Source: DATFVA01 sp963747755
GTDB taxonomy: Bacteria; Bacteroidota; Ignavibacteria; Ignavibacteriales; Ignavibacteriaceae
Assembly: GCA_963747755.1 (NCBI GenBank)
Contig: CAVVGK010000014.1
Span: forward strand, 1,116,001-1,180,000
DNA: 64,000 nucleotides
Reading direction: 5' to 3'
The position numbers and the translations under genes are program-made. The notes under the pieces were generated by a model. It was not told where the DNA came from and did not search any database. It was given only the letters and a program-made list of their open reading frames with translations. Below are positions 1-9,260 of this stretch, piece by piece. Each line of letters begins with the position of its first letter. Position 1 is the first letter of the stretch.

Positions 1-210
1 GAATTCCTTATAGATTTCATATGGTATCATTGCAAAGCCTATCATCAGGAAAATCCCGATGATAACCTTGAAGAAATGCGAATTAAACAGATGAAAAAGA
101 CTGTCAAACTTGAATGCGCTGTATGTGCTGCTTGCACTCATCACAAGCACCAACCCCAAAAGGGTCAGTACAAATGCGTCAAGAAATATTGTTAATGCCA
201 GTTTCTTCAT
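1..210 (-). CDS. ftsW: FtsW lipid II polymerase, N-terminal fragment (cut by window edge)
   Basis: Reading the minus strand from the ATG at 210 gives an open frame of 70 codons running off the window. It begins MKKLALTIFLDAFVLTLLG, followed by VMSASS and a second hydrophobic stretch (KVIIGIFLMIGFAMIP). Two membrane helices joined by a loop with a VMSAS-like motif are the usual start of the SEDS proteins FtsW/RodA. The ATG shares one base with the murD stop (TAATG), so translation is probably coupled. Its place at the end of the dcw cluster, after murD, makes FtsW rather than RodA the likely identity (established gene order). FtsW is the septal glycan polymerase that works with FtsI, which lies in the same cluster. 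The catalytic part is outside the window. Confidence 0.85.
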   Translation of the reverse strand, partial: MKKLALTIFLDAFVLTLLGLVLVMSASSTYSAFKFDSLFHLFNSHFFKVIIGIFLMIGFAMIPYEIYKEF

Positions 211-1556
211 TATAGTTTATGTACTGCTTCCTTAAATACTTTTCCTCTGTGTTCATAATTATCAAACATATCGAAACTTGCACAGGCCGGGGAAAGCAGA
301 ATGATATCCCCAGGCCTGGCTTCCAGATTTGCTGCATGAACAACATCGTCCATAGTCTGTTTGACCTCAACCTTAATATCTTTATGAAAAAAGTTGAATA
401 CCTTATCTGCGGATGAACCGATTGCATAGATCTTGATTACTTTTTCAAGAACCAGGGGCCTTATCTGGTTGTAATCGTTCCCCTTATCCTGTCCTCCCAG
501 AATCAGAAAGATTTGTCCCGGAAAGCCTTTAAGCGCATACCATACAGAATCAACATTAGTCGCCTTCGAATCATTGATATATTTTACACCTTCAATTTCT
601 CTTACGAACTCAAGCCTGTGCTCAACACCTTCAAAGGTTCGCAATGCTTTAATAATTTTGCTGTTGTCAAGGTCGAATATTTTGGCTGCTGTTATTACGG
701 CCATTGCATTTGCAATATTGTGTTCGCCGATCAGGTTTATATCCGACACCTTACAGCTGAATTCCAGATTACTCTCGCGGTTAAAAAATATATCATCGTC
801 AGATAGATATGTACCGTTATTTAATGGTTCCTTCAAGGAAAAGTAAAATGATTTGCTTTTATGTTTACTTACGGAATTCATCAGTTTTTCATTATCCTTA
901 TTCAGAATAAGAAAATCATTTTCCTCCTGGTTTCTGTAAATATTCAGCTTTGACTTTACATAATTTTCGAGCTTATTCTCGTAACGGTTCAGATGATCAG
1001 GTGTAATATTAAGGATCATTGCTATTTTTGGTTTGAATTGATCGATCAGATCAAGCTGAAAGCTTGAAACTTCAAGAGCAACAAATTCATTTTCCTTAAC
1101 ATCGTGGGCTATCTCAGAAAAAGCGAAACCAATGTTGCCCGCGGTATAAGTTTTTTTACCGCAAACATTGAACAGATGTCCGCATAGACTGGTTGTTGTA
1201 GTCTTTCCATTGGTGCCGGTGACAGCAATGATATTTCCTTTGCAGACAGATGCTGCCAGTTCGAGCTCGCCTATAATCCTGATTTTTTTTGTACGCGCGG
1301 TTTTAATTATGTCGGCATCTGAGGGTACACCGGGACTAACTACCATCAGTTCACAGTCTAAAGCTCTTTCGGTATGTCCTCCTGTTTCAAATTCTATTTT
1401 ATTTGAACGGAGCATTTCCAGGTATTCATCCAATACTTTTCCTGAAGCTGTATCTGTTACAAACGGCTGACCGCCGAGCCTGGCAATTAATTTTGCCGCG
1501 CCTGCGCCGCTTCTCTTAGCACCGACAATAGTTATTTTTTTACCTGCTATATTCAT
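210..1556 (-). CDS. murD: UDP-N-acetylmuramoylalanine--D-glutamate ligase MurD
   Basis: A 448-residue Mur ligase, the normal length for MurD, which adds D-Glu to UDP-MurNAc-L-Ala in the cytoplasm. The N-terminal Rossmann-like UDP-binding domain starts KITIVGAKRSGAGAAKL. The ATP-binding loop is TGTNGKTTTT with the Lys at about residue 118. The central ligase domain contains LEVSSFQLD and NITPDHLNRY, both typical of MurD, and the C-terminal domain contains YINDSKATN and ILGGQDKG. It starts 2 bases after the mraY stop, and its own stop overlaps the ftsW start by one base, so it belongs to the dcw operon. Assignment is firm because MurC, MurE and MurF differ in the SSFQLD and DSKATN motifs. Confidence 0.97.
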   Translation of the reverse strand: MNIAGKKITIVGAKRSGAGAAKLIARLGGQPFVTDTASGKVLDEYLEMLRSNKIEFETGGHTERALDCELMVVSPGVPSDADIIKTARTKKIRIIGELELAASVCKGNIIAVTGTNGKTTTTSLCGHLFNVCGKKTYTAGNIGFAFSEIAHDVKENEFVALEVSSFQLDLIDQFKPKIAMILNITPDHLNRYENKLENYVKSKLNIYRNQEENDFLILNKDNEKLMNSVSKHKSKSFYFSLKEPLNNGTYLSDDDIFFNRESNLEFSCKVSDINLIGEHNIANAMAVITAAKIFDLDNSKIIKALRTFEGVEHRLEFVREIEGVKYINDSKATNVDSVWYALKGFPGQIFLILGGQDKGNDYNQIRPLVLEKVIKIYAIGSSADKVFNFFHKDIKVEVKQTMDDVVHAANLEARPGDIILLSPACASFDMFDNYEHRGKVFKEAVHKL

Positions 1557-1558
1557 TT

Positions 1559-2668
1559 TTATCTTATCTTAAATGAGGCCAGACTAATGATTGCCAGTAT
1601 AATTGCAATTATATAAAACCTGATTACTATCTTTGGCTCAGGCCAGCCCAGCATTTCAAAATGATGATGGATCGGAGCCATCTTAAATACTCTTCTTCCT
1701 TCACCATATTTCTTTTTTGTGACTTTAAAATAAACACGCTGTATAATAACAGAGATCGTTTCCAGGAAAAATATTCCTCCCAGTATGGGAATCAGCAGCT
1801 CTTTTTTTATAAGAACCGCAAGTATCCCGAAAGCCCCACCTAAAGCCAGCGAACCTGTGTCTCCCATAAAAACCTGGGCGGGATACGAGTTGAACCAGAG
1901 AAATCCTAGCGAAGCACCTACCAGGGCAGCAACAAAAACTGTAAGTTCGCCTGCTCCCGGGAGATAAATTATGTTCAGGTAATTTGAAAAAATAGAGTTC
2001 CCGCTTACATAGCTTATTATGGCCAGGGTAAGCATAACGATTGTGGTTACACCGATTGCCAGCCCGTCAAGTCCGTCGGTTAAATTCACCGCATTGGATG
2101 TCGCTGTTATAATAAATACAACAACAGGTATATAGAATATTGAGAAATCAAAATTCACATTTTTAAGGAACGGCACGGTTGTTAAAGAATGGATTCCTTC
2201 AAATTGAGGCGCAAAATAAATAACCGAGCCGATAACCAAACCTATAGTTACTTGTCCCAGAAGCTTATAACGAGCTATTAAACCATTAGGAAGCTTTTTC
2301 ACTACCTTCAGATAGTCATCAAGAAATCCTACTGCACTCAGCCAGATAGTACCGGCGAGAATCAGAATGATATAAATGCTTAAGATATTAGACCAGAGAA
2401 GTACCGGAATTACAACGCATAAAATTATAATCAGTCCACCCATAGTTGGCGTGCCGGCTTTCGACCAGTGAAACTTAGGTCCATCAATCTTTTTTGCTTC
2501 ACCAATCTGGTACTTCTGAAGCTTGCGGATAATCTTAGGTCCCAGGTAAAAGGAAAGAAACAGGGCTGTTATCGCAGACAGGGCCGACCTGAAAGTAATA
2601 AACCGGAAGACATCAAATCCCGGCGGATTAAATACTTTATTTATATATTCAGATAAGAAGTAGAGCAT
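1559..2668 (-). CDS. mraY: Phospho-N-acetylmuramoyl-pentapeptide-transferase MraY
   Basis: A 369-residue polytopic membrane enzyme that moves phospho-MurNAc-pentapeptide from UDP onto undecaprenyl phosphate, forming lipid I. Visible family motifs are GTPTMGG near residue 75, the DDYLK aspartate pair following the third helix, NAVNLTDGLDGLA, a later FMGDTGSLALGG, and the APIHHHFE motif near the C-terminus. About ten hydrophobic segments match the family topology. The gene lies 2 bases downstream of murF and 2 bases upstream of murD, within the dcw operon. All the polar residues expected in the active site are present, so the enzyme should be functional. Confidence 0.97.
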   Translation of the reverse strand: MLYFLSEYINKVFNPPGFDVFRFITFRSALSAITALFLSFYLGPKIIRKLQKYQIGEAKKIDGPKFHWSKAGTPTMGGLIIILCVVIPVLLWSNILSIYIILILAGTIWLSAVGFLDDYLKVVKKLPNGLIARYKLLGQVTIGLVIGSVIYFAPQFEGIHSLTTVPFLKNVNFDFSIFYIPVVVFIITATSNAVNLTDGLDGLAIGVTTIVMLTLAIISYVSGNSIFSNYLNIIYLPGAGELTVFVAALVGASLGFLWFNSYPAQVFMGDTGSLALGGAFGILAVLIKKELLIPILGGIFFLETISVIIQRVYFKVTKKKYGEGRRVFKMAPIHHHFEMLGWPEPKIVIRFYIIAIILAIISLASFKIR

Positions 2669-2670
2669 TA

Positions 2671-4059
2671 TTATCCGGCTTTTTCTTCAATTGTTCTGAC
2701 AAATTCTTCCATCTTCATTCCCCTTGAACCTTTTACAAGAATTACAGACAAACTCAAATCCCGAGTGCTAAGGAAATCCTTAAGTCTCTTTCGGCTGCTG
2801 AAATGCTTTACATTTACGGATCTCTTCTGTAATTCTTCATAAAGATTTTTCATATATGGTCCGATGAGGTATACTTCATTAAATTTATTTGCCTTAACCG
2901 GCAAAGCTAATTTCCGGTGCAGTTCCGGAGCTTCATCTCCGAGTTCCCTCATATCACCAAGCACTGCTATCTTCCGGGCGTACAGCTTAACTTTACCCGT
3001 AAGGTTCATTGCTTCTTTCATTGAAACAGGACTGGCATTATAAGTGTCATCAATGAGAAGAATATTTTTTCTGCGCTTAACGTTTAATCTTTTCTCCACC
3101 TGTTTCAGTTTACTCAGACCCTGCGATACTTCTTTTACGGATAATCCCATTGTAAATGCAACTGCCGCAGCGGCAAGGAAGTTTTTAGCATTAGCTTCTC
3201 CGTAAAGAGGCATATCCACTTTAAGCTTATTCTTCTTATATGTAATTTCGATCTCGGGCCTTCCATCATCTGTATACCCGCAAACTTTACCTCTGACAGC
3301 GGAATTTGAGTTAAACCCGTATGTAACTTTCTTTTTATAATTTCTGGCTGTCTGCTTCAATAATGTATCGTCTTCATTTATAAAAAGAGTTCCGTTCATT
3401 TCCGCAGTTGCTTTAAATAACGCTGTTTTTTCTTTGAGTACTCCTTTTCTGTTTAAGAAGAATTCAAGGTGAGAATCGCCGATATTAGTAATCATCGCAT
3501 AATCCGGAAGTGCAATATTTGCCGTATACTCTATTTCTCCAAAATGGTTTGTACCCAGTTCGGCAACAAGAACATCATGCTTTTCATTCGTGCTGAAGAG
3601 AGTCAGAGGAACGCCGATATGGTTGTTGTGGTTTGCAACAGTTTTGTTGACCTTATATTTTGTACTTAACAGCATGGCTACCATCTCTTTTGTTGATGTT
3701 TTACCTGCACTACCGGTTATACCGATTATTTTCGTACTCAGCTTTTTCCTCCATACTCCGGCTAGTTCGCCCATAGCCTTTGTGGTATCCTCAACAGCTA
3801 CGACCGGAATATTTATATCTCCCAGCTTTTTTAACTTCTTTTTGTTAACCAGAACAGCTTCGGCACCATTGGATACTGCATTATCAATAAAATCATGGCC
3901 GTCAAACCTTTCGCCCTTAACTGCAATGAACAGGCAGCTGCCGGGTATATTTCTTGAATCTATTGATACGTTCCTTATAGTCCTGAAATTATCAGGGTTA
4001 AAAAGAACAGCAGATTTCAAATTGAATAAATCTTCTAATGTTATTCCGATCCTCTTCAT
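2671..4059 (-). CDS. murF: UDP-MurNAc-tripeptide--D-Ala-D-Ala ligase MurF
   Basis: A 462-residue Mur ligase that adds D-Ala-D-Ala to UDP-MurNAc-tripeptide. The N-terminal substrate domain has SIDSRNIPGSCLFIAVKGE and the FDGHDFI motif. The P-loop is GITGSAGKTSTK (Lys near residue 120), with the Ser-Ala replacement of Thr-(Lys/Asn) that is usual in MurF. Further motifs are VANHNNHIGVPLTL, ELGTNHFGEI, TNIGDSHLEF and, in the C-terminal domain, DDTYNASPVSM and AVLGDMRELG. The start overlaps the end of murE by four bases (ATGA type), which implies translational coupling, and its stop is 2 bases from mraY. Confidence 0.97.
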   Translation of the reverse strand: MKRIGITLEDLFNLKSAVLFNPDNFRTIRNVSIDSRNIPGSCLFIAVKGERFDGHDFIDNAVSNGAEAVLVNKKKLKKLGDINIPVVAVEDTTKAMGELAGVWRKKLSTKIIGITGSAGKTSTKEMVAMLLSTKYKVNKTVANHNNHIGVPLTLFSTNEKHDVLVAELGTNHFGEIEYTANIALPDYAMITNIGDSHLEFFLNRKGVLKEKTALFKATAEMNGTLFINEDDTLLKQTARNYKKKVTYGFNSNSAVRGKVCGYTDDGRPEIEITYKKNKLKVDMPLYGEANAKNFLAAAAVAFTMGLSVKEVSQGLSKLKQVEKRLNVKRRKNILLIDDTYNASPVSMKEAMNLTGKVKLYARKIAVLGDMRELGDEAPELHRKLALPVKANKFNEVYLIGPYMKNLYEELQKRSVNVKHFSSRKRLKDFLSTRDLSLSVILVKGSRGMKMEEFVRTIEEKAG

Positions 4060-5525
4060 AAATTCAGATACTTATCAGCCACTTCCCTATCGGAAAAATG
4101 TCTTCTAACTCCTTTTGTCTCCTGGTATGTTTCATGTCCTTTGCCGGCGATTAAAATTACGGCGTCGGGCTCGGTCTCTAGTATGGCTGTTTTAATTGCC
4201 GTTTCTCTGTCTTCGATGATTTCATAATTCTGTTTGTGAATTCCAGCTTTGATTTCGCCTATAATGTCTAAAGGATCTTCATCCCTCGGATTATCCGAAG
4301 TAATGAAAATCTTTTTGCTAAGTTCTGAAGCGATTTTTCCCATAACCGGACGCTTCGTCTTATCCCGGTTGCCGCCGCAGCCGAATACTGTATATACCGG
4401 ATGCTTTCCTGCCACTATATTCCCGATCGCTGATAAAGTCTTCTCGAGACTATCGGCATTGTGTGAATAATCTATTATTACTTTCTTCTCACCCCTGTCC
4501 GTTAATTCAAATCTTCCCGGAACCTGAGGAGTGTTTTTTATCCCTCTTACTGCTGTCTCAGGATCTATTCCTAATAAAGTAGTTACGGCAAAAGCGAAGG
4601 CAGCGTTATACGCATTGAATTCCCCGACCAGCGATGTAGATACCGCATAATTCTGATTTTCTTTTTCAATCGTGAAATAAGTGCCTGCGAGGTCGTAGGA
4701 AATGTTTTTAATATTAAAGTCTGCACCCGGTATTTTACCTAGTGAATATAGAGGAGCCACTCTATTTTCGATGATTCTTTGGGAAGATGTATCATCAACA
4801 TTGTATACACCGAATGCAGACAAACTCAGGTTATCAAATAATATTTTTTTCGCTGATAGATAATTTTCAAAATTCTGATGAAAATCGAGGTGATCTGAAG
4901 AGATGTTTGTGAATACAGCCGCCGAAAAATTGAGACCAAAAACACGTTTTAGTGCCAGAGCATGAGATGATACTTCCATTACAACGAAATTACACCCGCT
5001 GTTGTACATCTCAAGCAGAAGCTCATTCAGGTCATTTGATTCAGGCGTCGTAAGCGAAGACTCTATTTTCTTATCTCCTATATAATTTGATATTGTTCCT
5101 ATTAGTCCGGTTTTATTCCCGGCTGTTTCCAGTATACTTTTTATTATAAATGAAGTAGTAGTTTTTCCTTTGGTTCCGGTAATTCCTATAAGTTTAATTT
5201 TCTCTGAAACATTTTTATAAAATCCTTTCGATAATTCAGCAAGTGCCTGTCTTGAATCTTTTACCAGTATTTTTGCCGTTTCCGTATGAAGGAAAATTTC
5301 ATCAGGCACTGCATCATTATCTTCAAGAACAACAGCAATAGCTCCTTTGTTAAGGGCATCAGTTATAAACCTGTGGCCGTCAACATTAAATCCTTTTATT
5401 GCGGCAAATACAGATCCTTTAACAACTTTGCGTGAATCATAAAATATCCCTGTAACATCTTTCCTCTGAACATTTCCGACAACCTGTATAACATGTACGC
5501 TATTTATTAATTCAGTCAGTTCCAT
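4056..5525 (-). CDS. murE: UDP-MurNAc-dipeptide--meso-diaminopimelate ligase MurE
   Basis: A 489-residue Mur ligase that adds the third residue of the stem peptide. The N-terminal domain has FYDSRKVVKGSVFAAIKG, the ATP loop is GITGTKGKTTTS (Lys near residue 121), and the central domain has MEVSSHALALKRV and TNISSDHLDFH. The specificity motif near residues 411-414 is DNPR (in SDNPRDEDP), which in characterised MurE proteins selects meso-diaminopimelate rather than lysine, so the peptidoglycan is inferred to be of the DAP type. The gene shares one base with ftsI and overlaps murF by four bases. Confidence 0.97.
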   Translation of the reverse strand: MELTELINSVHVIQVVGNVQRKDVTGIFYDSRKVVKGSVFAAIKGFNVDGHRFITDALNKGAIAVVLEDNDAVPDEIFLHTETAKILVKDSRQALAELSKGFYKNVSEKIKLIGITGTKGKTTTSFIIKSILETAGNKTGLIGTISNYIGDKKIESSLTTPESNDLNELLLEMYNSGCNFVVMEVSSHALALKRVFGLNFSAAVFTNISSDHLDFHQNFENYLSAKKILFDNLSLSAFGVYNVDDTSSQRIIENRVAPLYSLGKIPGADFNIKNISYDLAGTYFTIEKENQNYAVSTSLVGEFNAYNAAFAFAVTTLLGIDPETAVRGIKNTPQVPGRFELTDRGEKKVIIDYSHNADSLEKTLSAIGNIVAGKHPVYTVFGCGGNRDKTKRPVMGKIASELSKKIFITSDNPRDEDPLDIIGEIKAGIHKQNYEIIEDRETAIKTAILETEPDAVILIAGKGHETYQETKGVRRHFSDREVADKYLNL

Positions 5526-7525
5526 TAGTAAACAGAAGTACCGTTTACTGAGATCTCTTTACATTCCAGCTTACAGAGCTTACCCTTTTTAATTTTTGAA
5601 CCGGGAGCAAGGCTCTGTGATACTACCATACCCGTTCCATTCATAATGTATCTGACACCGAGTCTTGATAAAATGCTGATAGCATCCTTAATATGATAGT
5701 TGCTGAGATCGGGCATAATTTTCTTTTCCATGCAGACAGATATCAATTCTGGGTCCGGCGAATGATAAGCCGCATTAGTATATACCACATCATTATCCTG
5801 TGAATTTCTTACCCCGGCAACTCTTAGATCCTCGTTGATCTGATCATTCTGCAACGGAGTTATTATTTCCGGATCACGTTCGATAATTCTCTGCGTAACC
5901 TTTTTGAATATCGGAGCGGCTGCCAGTCCGCCGTATCTTCCTACTTTCGGTGAATTTAAAAGTATGAGGCAGACCATCTGCGGATTTTCTGCAGGAAAGA
6001 ATCCAATGAATGAGGAATTATAATTTGCCTTCGAATAACTTCCCTCTACCAGCCGCTGAGAAGTTCCTGTCTTTCCTCCAATTGAGACTCCGTCAATCTT
6101 AGCATTTTTTCCTGTACCGTTCTCCACAACTCCTACAAGCAGCTTTCTCATTCTCAGTGAAGTTGATTCAGAAATAACTCTTCTCACTTCTCGGGGAGTG
6201 TTTTTAACGACAGTTTTACCATCGCGGCTCACTTCCCTGGATAGTATTCTTGGTTCGTATAATATCCCGCCGTTTACTATTGCACAGTACCCGGTAATCA
6301 ACTGGAGAGGAGTTACAGCTATTTCATAACCAAATGACATAAATGTTTTTGTAAGGCTCCCCCAATCATCCGGTTTTTTCAGGGTGCCTTTTACTTCACC
6401 CGGGAGCGACACAGAAGTAATATTCCCGAAACCAAAGCCGCGGGTATATTTATAAAACGATTCATCATCAAGGCGCTGTACGAGTTTTGAGATGCCGATA
6501 TTGCTCGATTGTTCGATAATCCCTTTAACCGAGAGATAGGCATGCTCGTGCGTGTCGCTTATATAAACTGATTTAACCTTATAACGGCCGTTCTCAACAA
6601 AAACTGATTCGTTTTCCTTGCAAAGGTTCTGGTCCAGTAATGACGCCAGCGTAAATGATTTAAAGGTTGAACCAGGCTCATAGGTATCGGTAATGGCCCT
6701 GTTCCTTCTCTGATCATCTGAATAATCCCAGTAATTATTTGGATCGAAGTCTTCATCATTAGCCAGTGCGAGTATTTCACCTGTGTTTGGATTCATAATA
6801 ATACCCACACCTGAGGCAGCCTGAAACTCCTTTACACCTGCAGCAAGTTCCTCTTCCAGGATGGACTGGTATGCCTTATCAATGGTTAGATATATATTAA
6901 GTCCGGGGATGGCAGGTTTCGTCTGCTCTTCCTCAACAGTAATCATATCGCCAATAGCATCTCTCTCAACTATCATCGCGCCGTCCTCACCTGAGAGGAT
7001 ATCGTCAAAAGTTTTGGCCACTCCACTTACACCGCTGTAATTATTGTTCACATAGCCCAATATGTGAGCAGCAAGATCTTTGTAATAGTAAACTCTTGTG
7101 GGATCATCAACTGAAAATACCGACGGCATTCTTACACTTTTCAGAAGAATAGCCTTTTCTCCGGAAACCTTCTTTTCAAGACAGACATTCCTTCCCTTTG
7201 CTTTCATAAGGTTAAGGTAATGGGTTTTTGTTTTACCGAATACAGATGCAAACTTATCGGCTATCCTGATCTTATCTGCCGCAGAGGTCATCCGCATATC
7301 TGCAAAGAAGGTTATGTCATCTCTGTTATATACAAGGAGAGAATTATTCCTGTCGTAAATCAGTCCGCGCTCTGCCCTGATCTTATCTACTGAAGTCTGC
7401 TGCCTTTCCGCATAATACCTTAGCTCTTCACTTTTTACTATCTGGATATCAACCAGTTTGATTATCAGTATCACAAAGCTGATAAAAGCAAAAAGGACTA
7501 TAAGCAGCAATCTTCGGTTAATCAT
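5525..7525 (-). CDS. ftsI: Septal peptidoglycan transpeptidase FtsI (PBP3) with C-terminal PASTA domain
   Basis: A 666-residue class B penicillin-binding protein that cross-links septal peptidoglycan with FtsW. It has a short cytoplasmic start, one membrane helix (about residues 5-25), a dimerisation domain containing RGLIYDRNN, and a transpeptidase domain with all three active-site motifs: STFK with the nucleophilic Ser near residue 286, SSN near residue 340, and KTGT near residue 485. The last 60 residues (from about MPDLSNYHIKDAI) look like a single PASTA domain, as in the FtsI/SpoVD-type proteins of several phyla. The start overlaps ftsL by 8 bases and the stop shares a base with murE. 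A role in sporulation is not implied; the dcw location indicates division. Confidence 0.96.
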   Translation of the reverse strand: MINRRLLLIVLFAFISFVILIIKLVDIQIVKSEELRYYAERQQTSVDKIRAERGLIYDRNNSLLVYNRDDITFFADMRMTSAADKIRIADKFASVFGKTKTHYLNLMKAKGRNVCLEKKVSGEKAILLKSVRMPSVFSVDDPTRVYYYKDLAAHILGYVNNNYSGVSGVAKTFDDILSGEDGAMIVERDAIGDMITVEEEQTKPAIPGLNIYLTIDKAYQSILEEELAAGVKEFQAASGVGIIMNPNTGEILALANDEDFDPNNYWDYSDDQRRNRAITDTYEPGSTFKSFTLASLLDQNLCKENESVFVENGRYKVKSVYISDTHEHAYLSVKGIIEQSSNIGISKLVQRLDDESFYKYTRGFGFGNITSVSLPGEVKGTLKKPDDWGSLTKTFMSFGYEIAVTPLQLITGYCAIVNGGILYEPRILSREVSRDGKTVVKNTPREVRRVISESTSLRMRKLLVGVVENGTGKNAKIDGVSIGGKTGTSQRLVEGSYSKANYNSSFIGFFPAENPQMVCLILLNSPKVGRYGGLAAAPIFKKVTQRIIERDPEIITPLQNDQINEDLRVAGVRNSQDNDVVYTNAAYHSPDPELISVCMEKKIMPDLSNYHIKDAISILSRLGVRYIMNGTGMVVSQSLAPGSKIKKGKLCKLECKEISVNGTSVY

Positions 7526-7847
7526 ACTTTTCTTTTAACTGATTTTCAATTTGTTCAATTTGTTCCTTATCAATTTTTACTTTCAACACCGGCGGGCCTC
7601 CTCTAATCATTCCGAGTTCTTTTTCCGCGATCTCAGTGATTCTTTCTTCCGAGGATAGAAATTGCTGTTTAACTGTCAGGTTTACCTGCCAGTTACTTTT
7701 CAGGTCAAGTTGTTTTTCCGCCAGAACTTTTTCTTTGGTAAGTTCTTCACATTTCAATTTTATCCCGACATAAAAAAGTACCAGTACAATAAACGAAGTA
7801 AAAAGCAGGAGACTAAAGAAGAGAAATGGTTTCGAGCCTTTCTTCAT
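7518..7847 (-). CDS. ftsL: FtsL-like division protein
   Basis: A 109-residue bitopic membrane protein with a basic N-terminus (MKKGSKPF), one helix at about residues 9-28 (FLFFSLLLFTSFIVLVLFYV) and a charged periplasmic segment of about 75 residues that could form a coiled coil and ends in ITEIAEKELGMIRG. FtsL sequences are poorly conserved; the call rests on this architecture, on the ELGM-type motif near the end and on its position between rsmH and ftsI, where ftsL lies in most dcw clusters. It overlaps rsmH by four bases and ftsI by eight. FtsL with FtsB and FtsQ activates the FtsW-FtsI synthase; that role is known for the family, not shown here. Confidence 0.8.
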   Translation of the reverse strand: MKKGSKPFLFFSLLLFTSFIVLVLFYVGIKLKCEELTKEKVLAEKQLDLKSNWQVNLTVKQQFLSSEERITEIAEKELGMIRGGPPVLKVKIDKEQIEQIENQLKEKYD

Positions 7848-8767
7848 ACTCTCTCCGCAGCTCTTAGTTTTGCACTCCTCGCCCTGGGGTTGTTTGAAGT
7901 TTCTTCAAGCGAGGCTATAACAGGTTTTCTGGTAAGTATCTTTAGTCTCCTTTCCTTATCACACTGACAAACCGGATATTCTTTAGGGCAGATGCAATCA
8001 AGCGTTTCATATTTAAAAGTTTCTTTTACTATTCTGTCCTCAAGCGAATGATATGAGATAATCACAATTCTTCCGCCTTTCTTCAGAAGGCTTGTGGATT
8101 TATCAAGAAACGTCTTCAGCACTTCAAGTTCGTCATTCACATAAATCCTCAGTGACTGGAATATTCTGGATAAGGTTTTGTTCTGGTTTTTCGACGGAAT
8201 CACTCCTTTAATTATTTCCGTCAGCTGAGAAGTAGTTTCTATTCTGTATTCATTTCTCCGCCGGCCTATTTCGCGCGCTATTCTTCTGGAAAGCCTCTCT
8301 TCGCCGTACTGGAAGAAAATATCTGCAAGATCTTCTTCAGAAAATGAATTTATTATGTCGGTAGCGCTTATAACTTTAGATTTATCCATCCTCAGATCCA
8401 GTTTTGCTTCCTCTCTGTAAGTAAATCCCGATGAGGGATTGTCGAGTTGAAACGAGGAAACTCCAAGATCTGCAAAAATTCCGTCAAAGAACCCGAATGA
8501 TTCTATCTTCGCGATAACATCTATTTCAGAAAAATTAAAATTATAAAGTCTTGCACGGTCATCTTTAGAAAATTTTTCTTTTGAAAAGCTGAATGCATCT
8601 TTGTCTACATCCGAAGCAGCTACAACCGCGTCTTCATTCAGAATGTTTAAGAACGCTTCGGTATGTCCACCGAATCCAAGCGTCGCATCAAAATATTTTC
8701 CTGATTTGTCAGTTATCAGGTAATCAATACTTTCATTCAATAAAACCGGCATGTGATGAGTCTTCAT
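7844..8767 (-). CDS. rsmH: 16S rRNA (cytosine(1402)-N(4))-methyltransferase RsmH
   Basis: A 307-residue protein (also called MraW) that uses S-adenosylmethionine to methylate N4 of C1402 in 16S rRNA. It starts with HMPVLLNESIDYL, and carries the methyl-donor motif DATLGFGGHTEAFL, then FADLGVSSFQLD, SGFTYREEAKLDLRMD, YGEERLSRRIAREI and RIVIISYHSLEDRIVK, all strongly conserved in RsmH. A C-terminal cluster of cysteines (LDCICPKEYPVCQC) is a frequent feature of the family. It follows mraZ by 2 bases and overlaps ftsL by four. Confidence 0.97.
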   Translation of the reverse strand: MKTHHMPVLLNESIDYLITDKSGKYFDATLGFGGHTEAFLNILNEDAVVAASDVDKDAFSFSKEKFSKDDRARLYNFNFSEIDVIAKIESFGFFDGIFADLGVSSFQLDNPSSGFTYREEAKLDLRMDKSKVISATDIINSFSEEDLADIFFQYGEERLSRRIAREIGRRRNEYRIETTSQLTEIIKGVIPSKNQNKTLSRIFQSLRIYVNDELEVLKTFLDKSTSLLKKGGRIVIISYHSLEDRIVKETFKYETLDCICPKEYPVCQCDKERRLKILTRKPVIASLEETSNNPRARSAKLRAAERV

Positions 8768-8769
8768 CT

Positions 8770-9204
8770 TTACGCCATTACTTTTGCAGCAATCTCTTCG
8801 TAAGTTTCAGAAGACTGTTCCAGGTATTCCTTGTAAGTTCCGGGATTCCATAATTCAATCTTCTTCAGCGCGCCTAATACAAGCACTTCTTTTTCTATTT
8901 TTGCATACGCTAATAAGTTCGGTGGAATTAAAATCCTTGATTGTGAATCAAGGTTATCTTCCGTAGCGTACTGCAGAATCATCCTGATAAATTTTGCTTC
9001 CTGCGGATTAAAAGGGTTTAGGTCGATTAGTTTCTGTTCAAAGTGCTGCCATTGATCCATTGGATAAACATCGATACAGTTGGCCGTCCCCTGCGTCATT
9101 ACGAAAGTATCGTTCGCTTCGGGTGAGAGCTGACGCCTTAATTTGGCCGGTATACTTAACCTTCCTTTGGAATCAACTGAGTATGTATATTGTCCTCTGA
9201 ACAA
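8770..9204 (-). CDS. mraZ: Transcriptional regulator MraZ (TTG start proposed)
   Basis: MraZ is a small DNA-binding protein with two AbrB-like half domains that controls the dcw operon. The protein reads (L)FRGQYTYSVDSKGRLSIPAK, with second-copy residues DSQSRILIP, matching the family. No ATG is suitable. A TTG at 9213 would begin LKDLFRGQ, with its Shine-Dalgarno-like AAAGG only one base away. A second TTG at 9204 gives exactly the family start M-F-R-G and puts AAAGG (9214-9218) nine bases upstream, so I choose 9204 (144 residues). The choice is inference; three extra residues are the only difference. It is the first gene of the operon and rsmH follows after 2 bases. Confidence 0.93.
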   Translation of the reverse strand: MFRGQYTYSVDSKGRLSIPAKLRRQLSPEANDTFVMTQGTANCIDVYPMDQWQHFEQKLIDLNPFNPQEAKFIRMILQYATEDNLDSQSRILIPPNLLAYAKIEKEVLVLGALKKIELWNPGTYKEYLEQSSETYEEIAAKVMA

Positions 9205-9230
9205 ATCTTTCAACCTTTATTGGTAAAACT

Positions 9231-9260
9231 CACCACAATTCCCCACAACTCCCCAAAATT
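9231..9260 (-). promoter_or_regulatory. Three MraZ boxes (10-bp direct repeats)
   Basis: On the minus strand this stretch is three successive decamers, AATTTTGGGG, AGTTGTGGGG and AATTGTGGTG, so the core TGGGG/TGGGG/TGGTG recurs every 10 bases with 5-base spacers. That is the arrangement known for MraZ operators (TGGGN repeats separated by 5 bases) just upstream of mraZ. The boxes lie between the probable -10 element and the mraZ start, so MraZ is likely to repress its own operon. Confidence 0.75.

Noticed and set aside
179..427. 82-codon frame across the ftsW/murD junction
   Set aside because: The conserved murD and ftsW frames occupy this DNA and account for it fully.
3590..4108. 172-codon open frame antisense to murF
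   Set aside because: It is the shadow of a strongly conserved gene, has no ribosome binding site and its product looks like no protein family.
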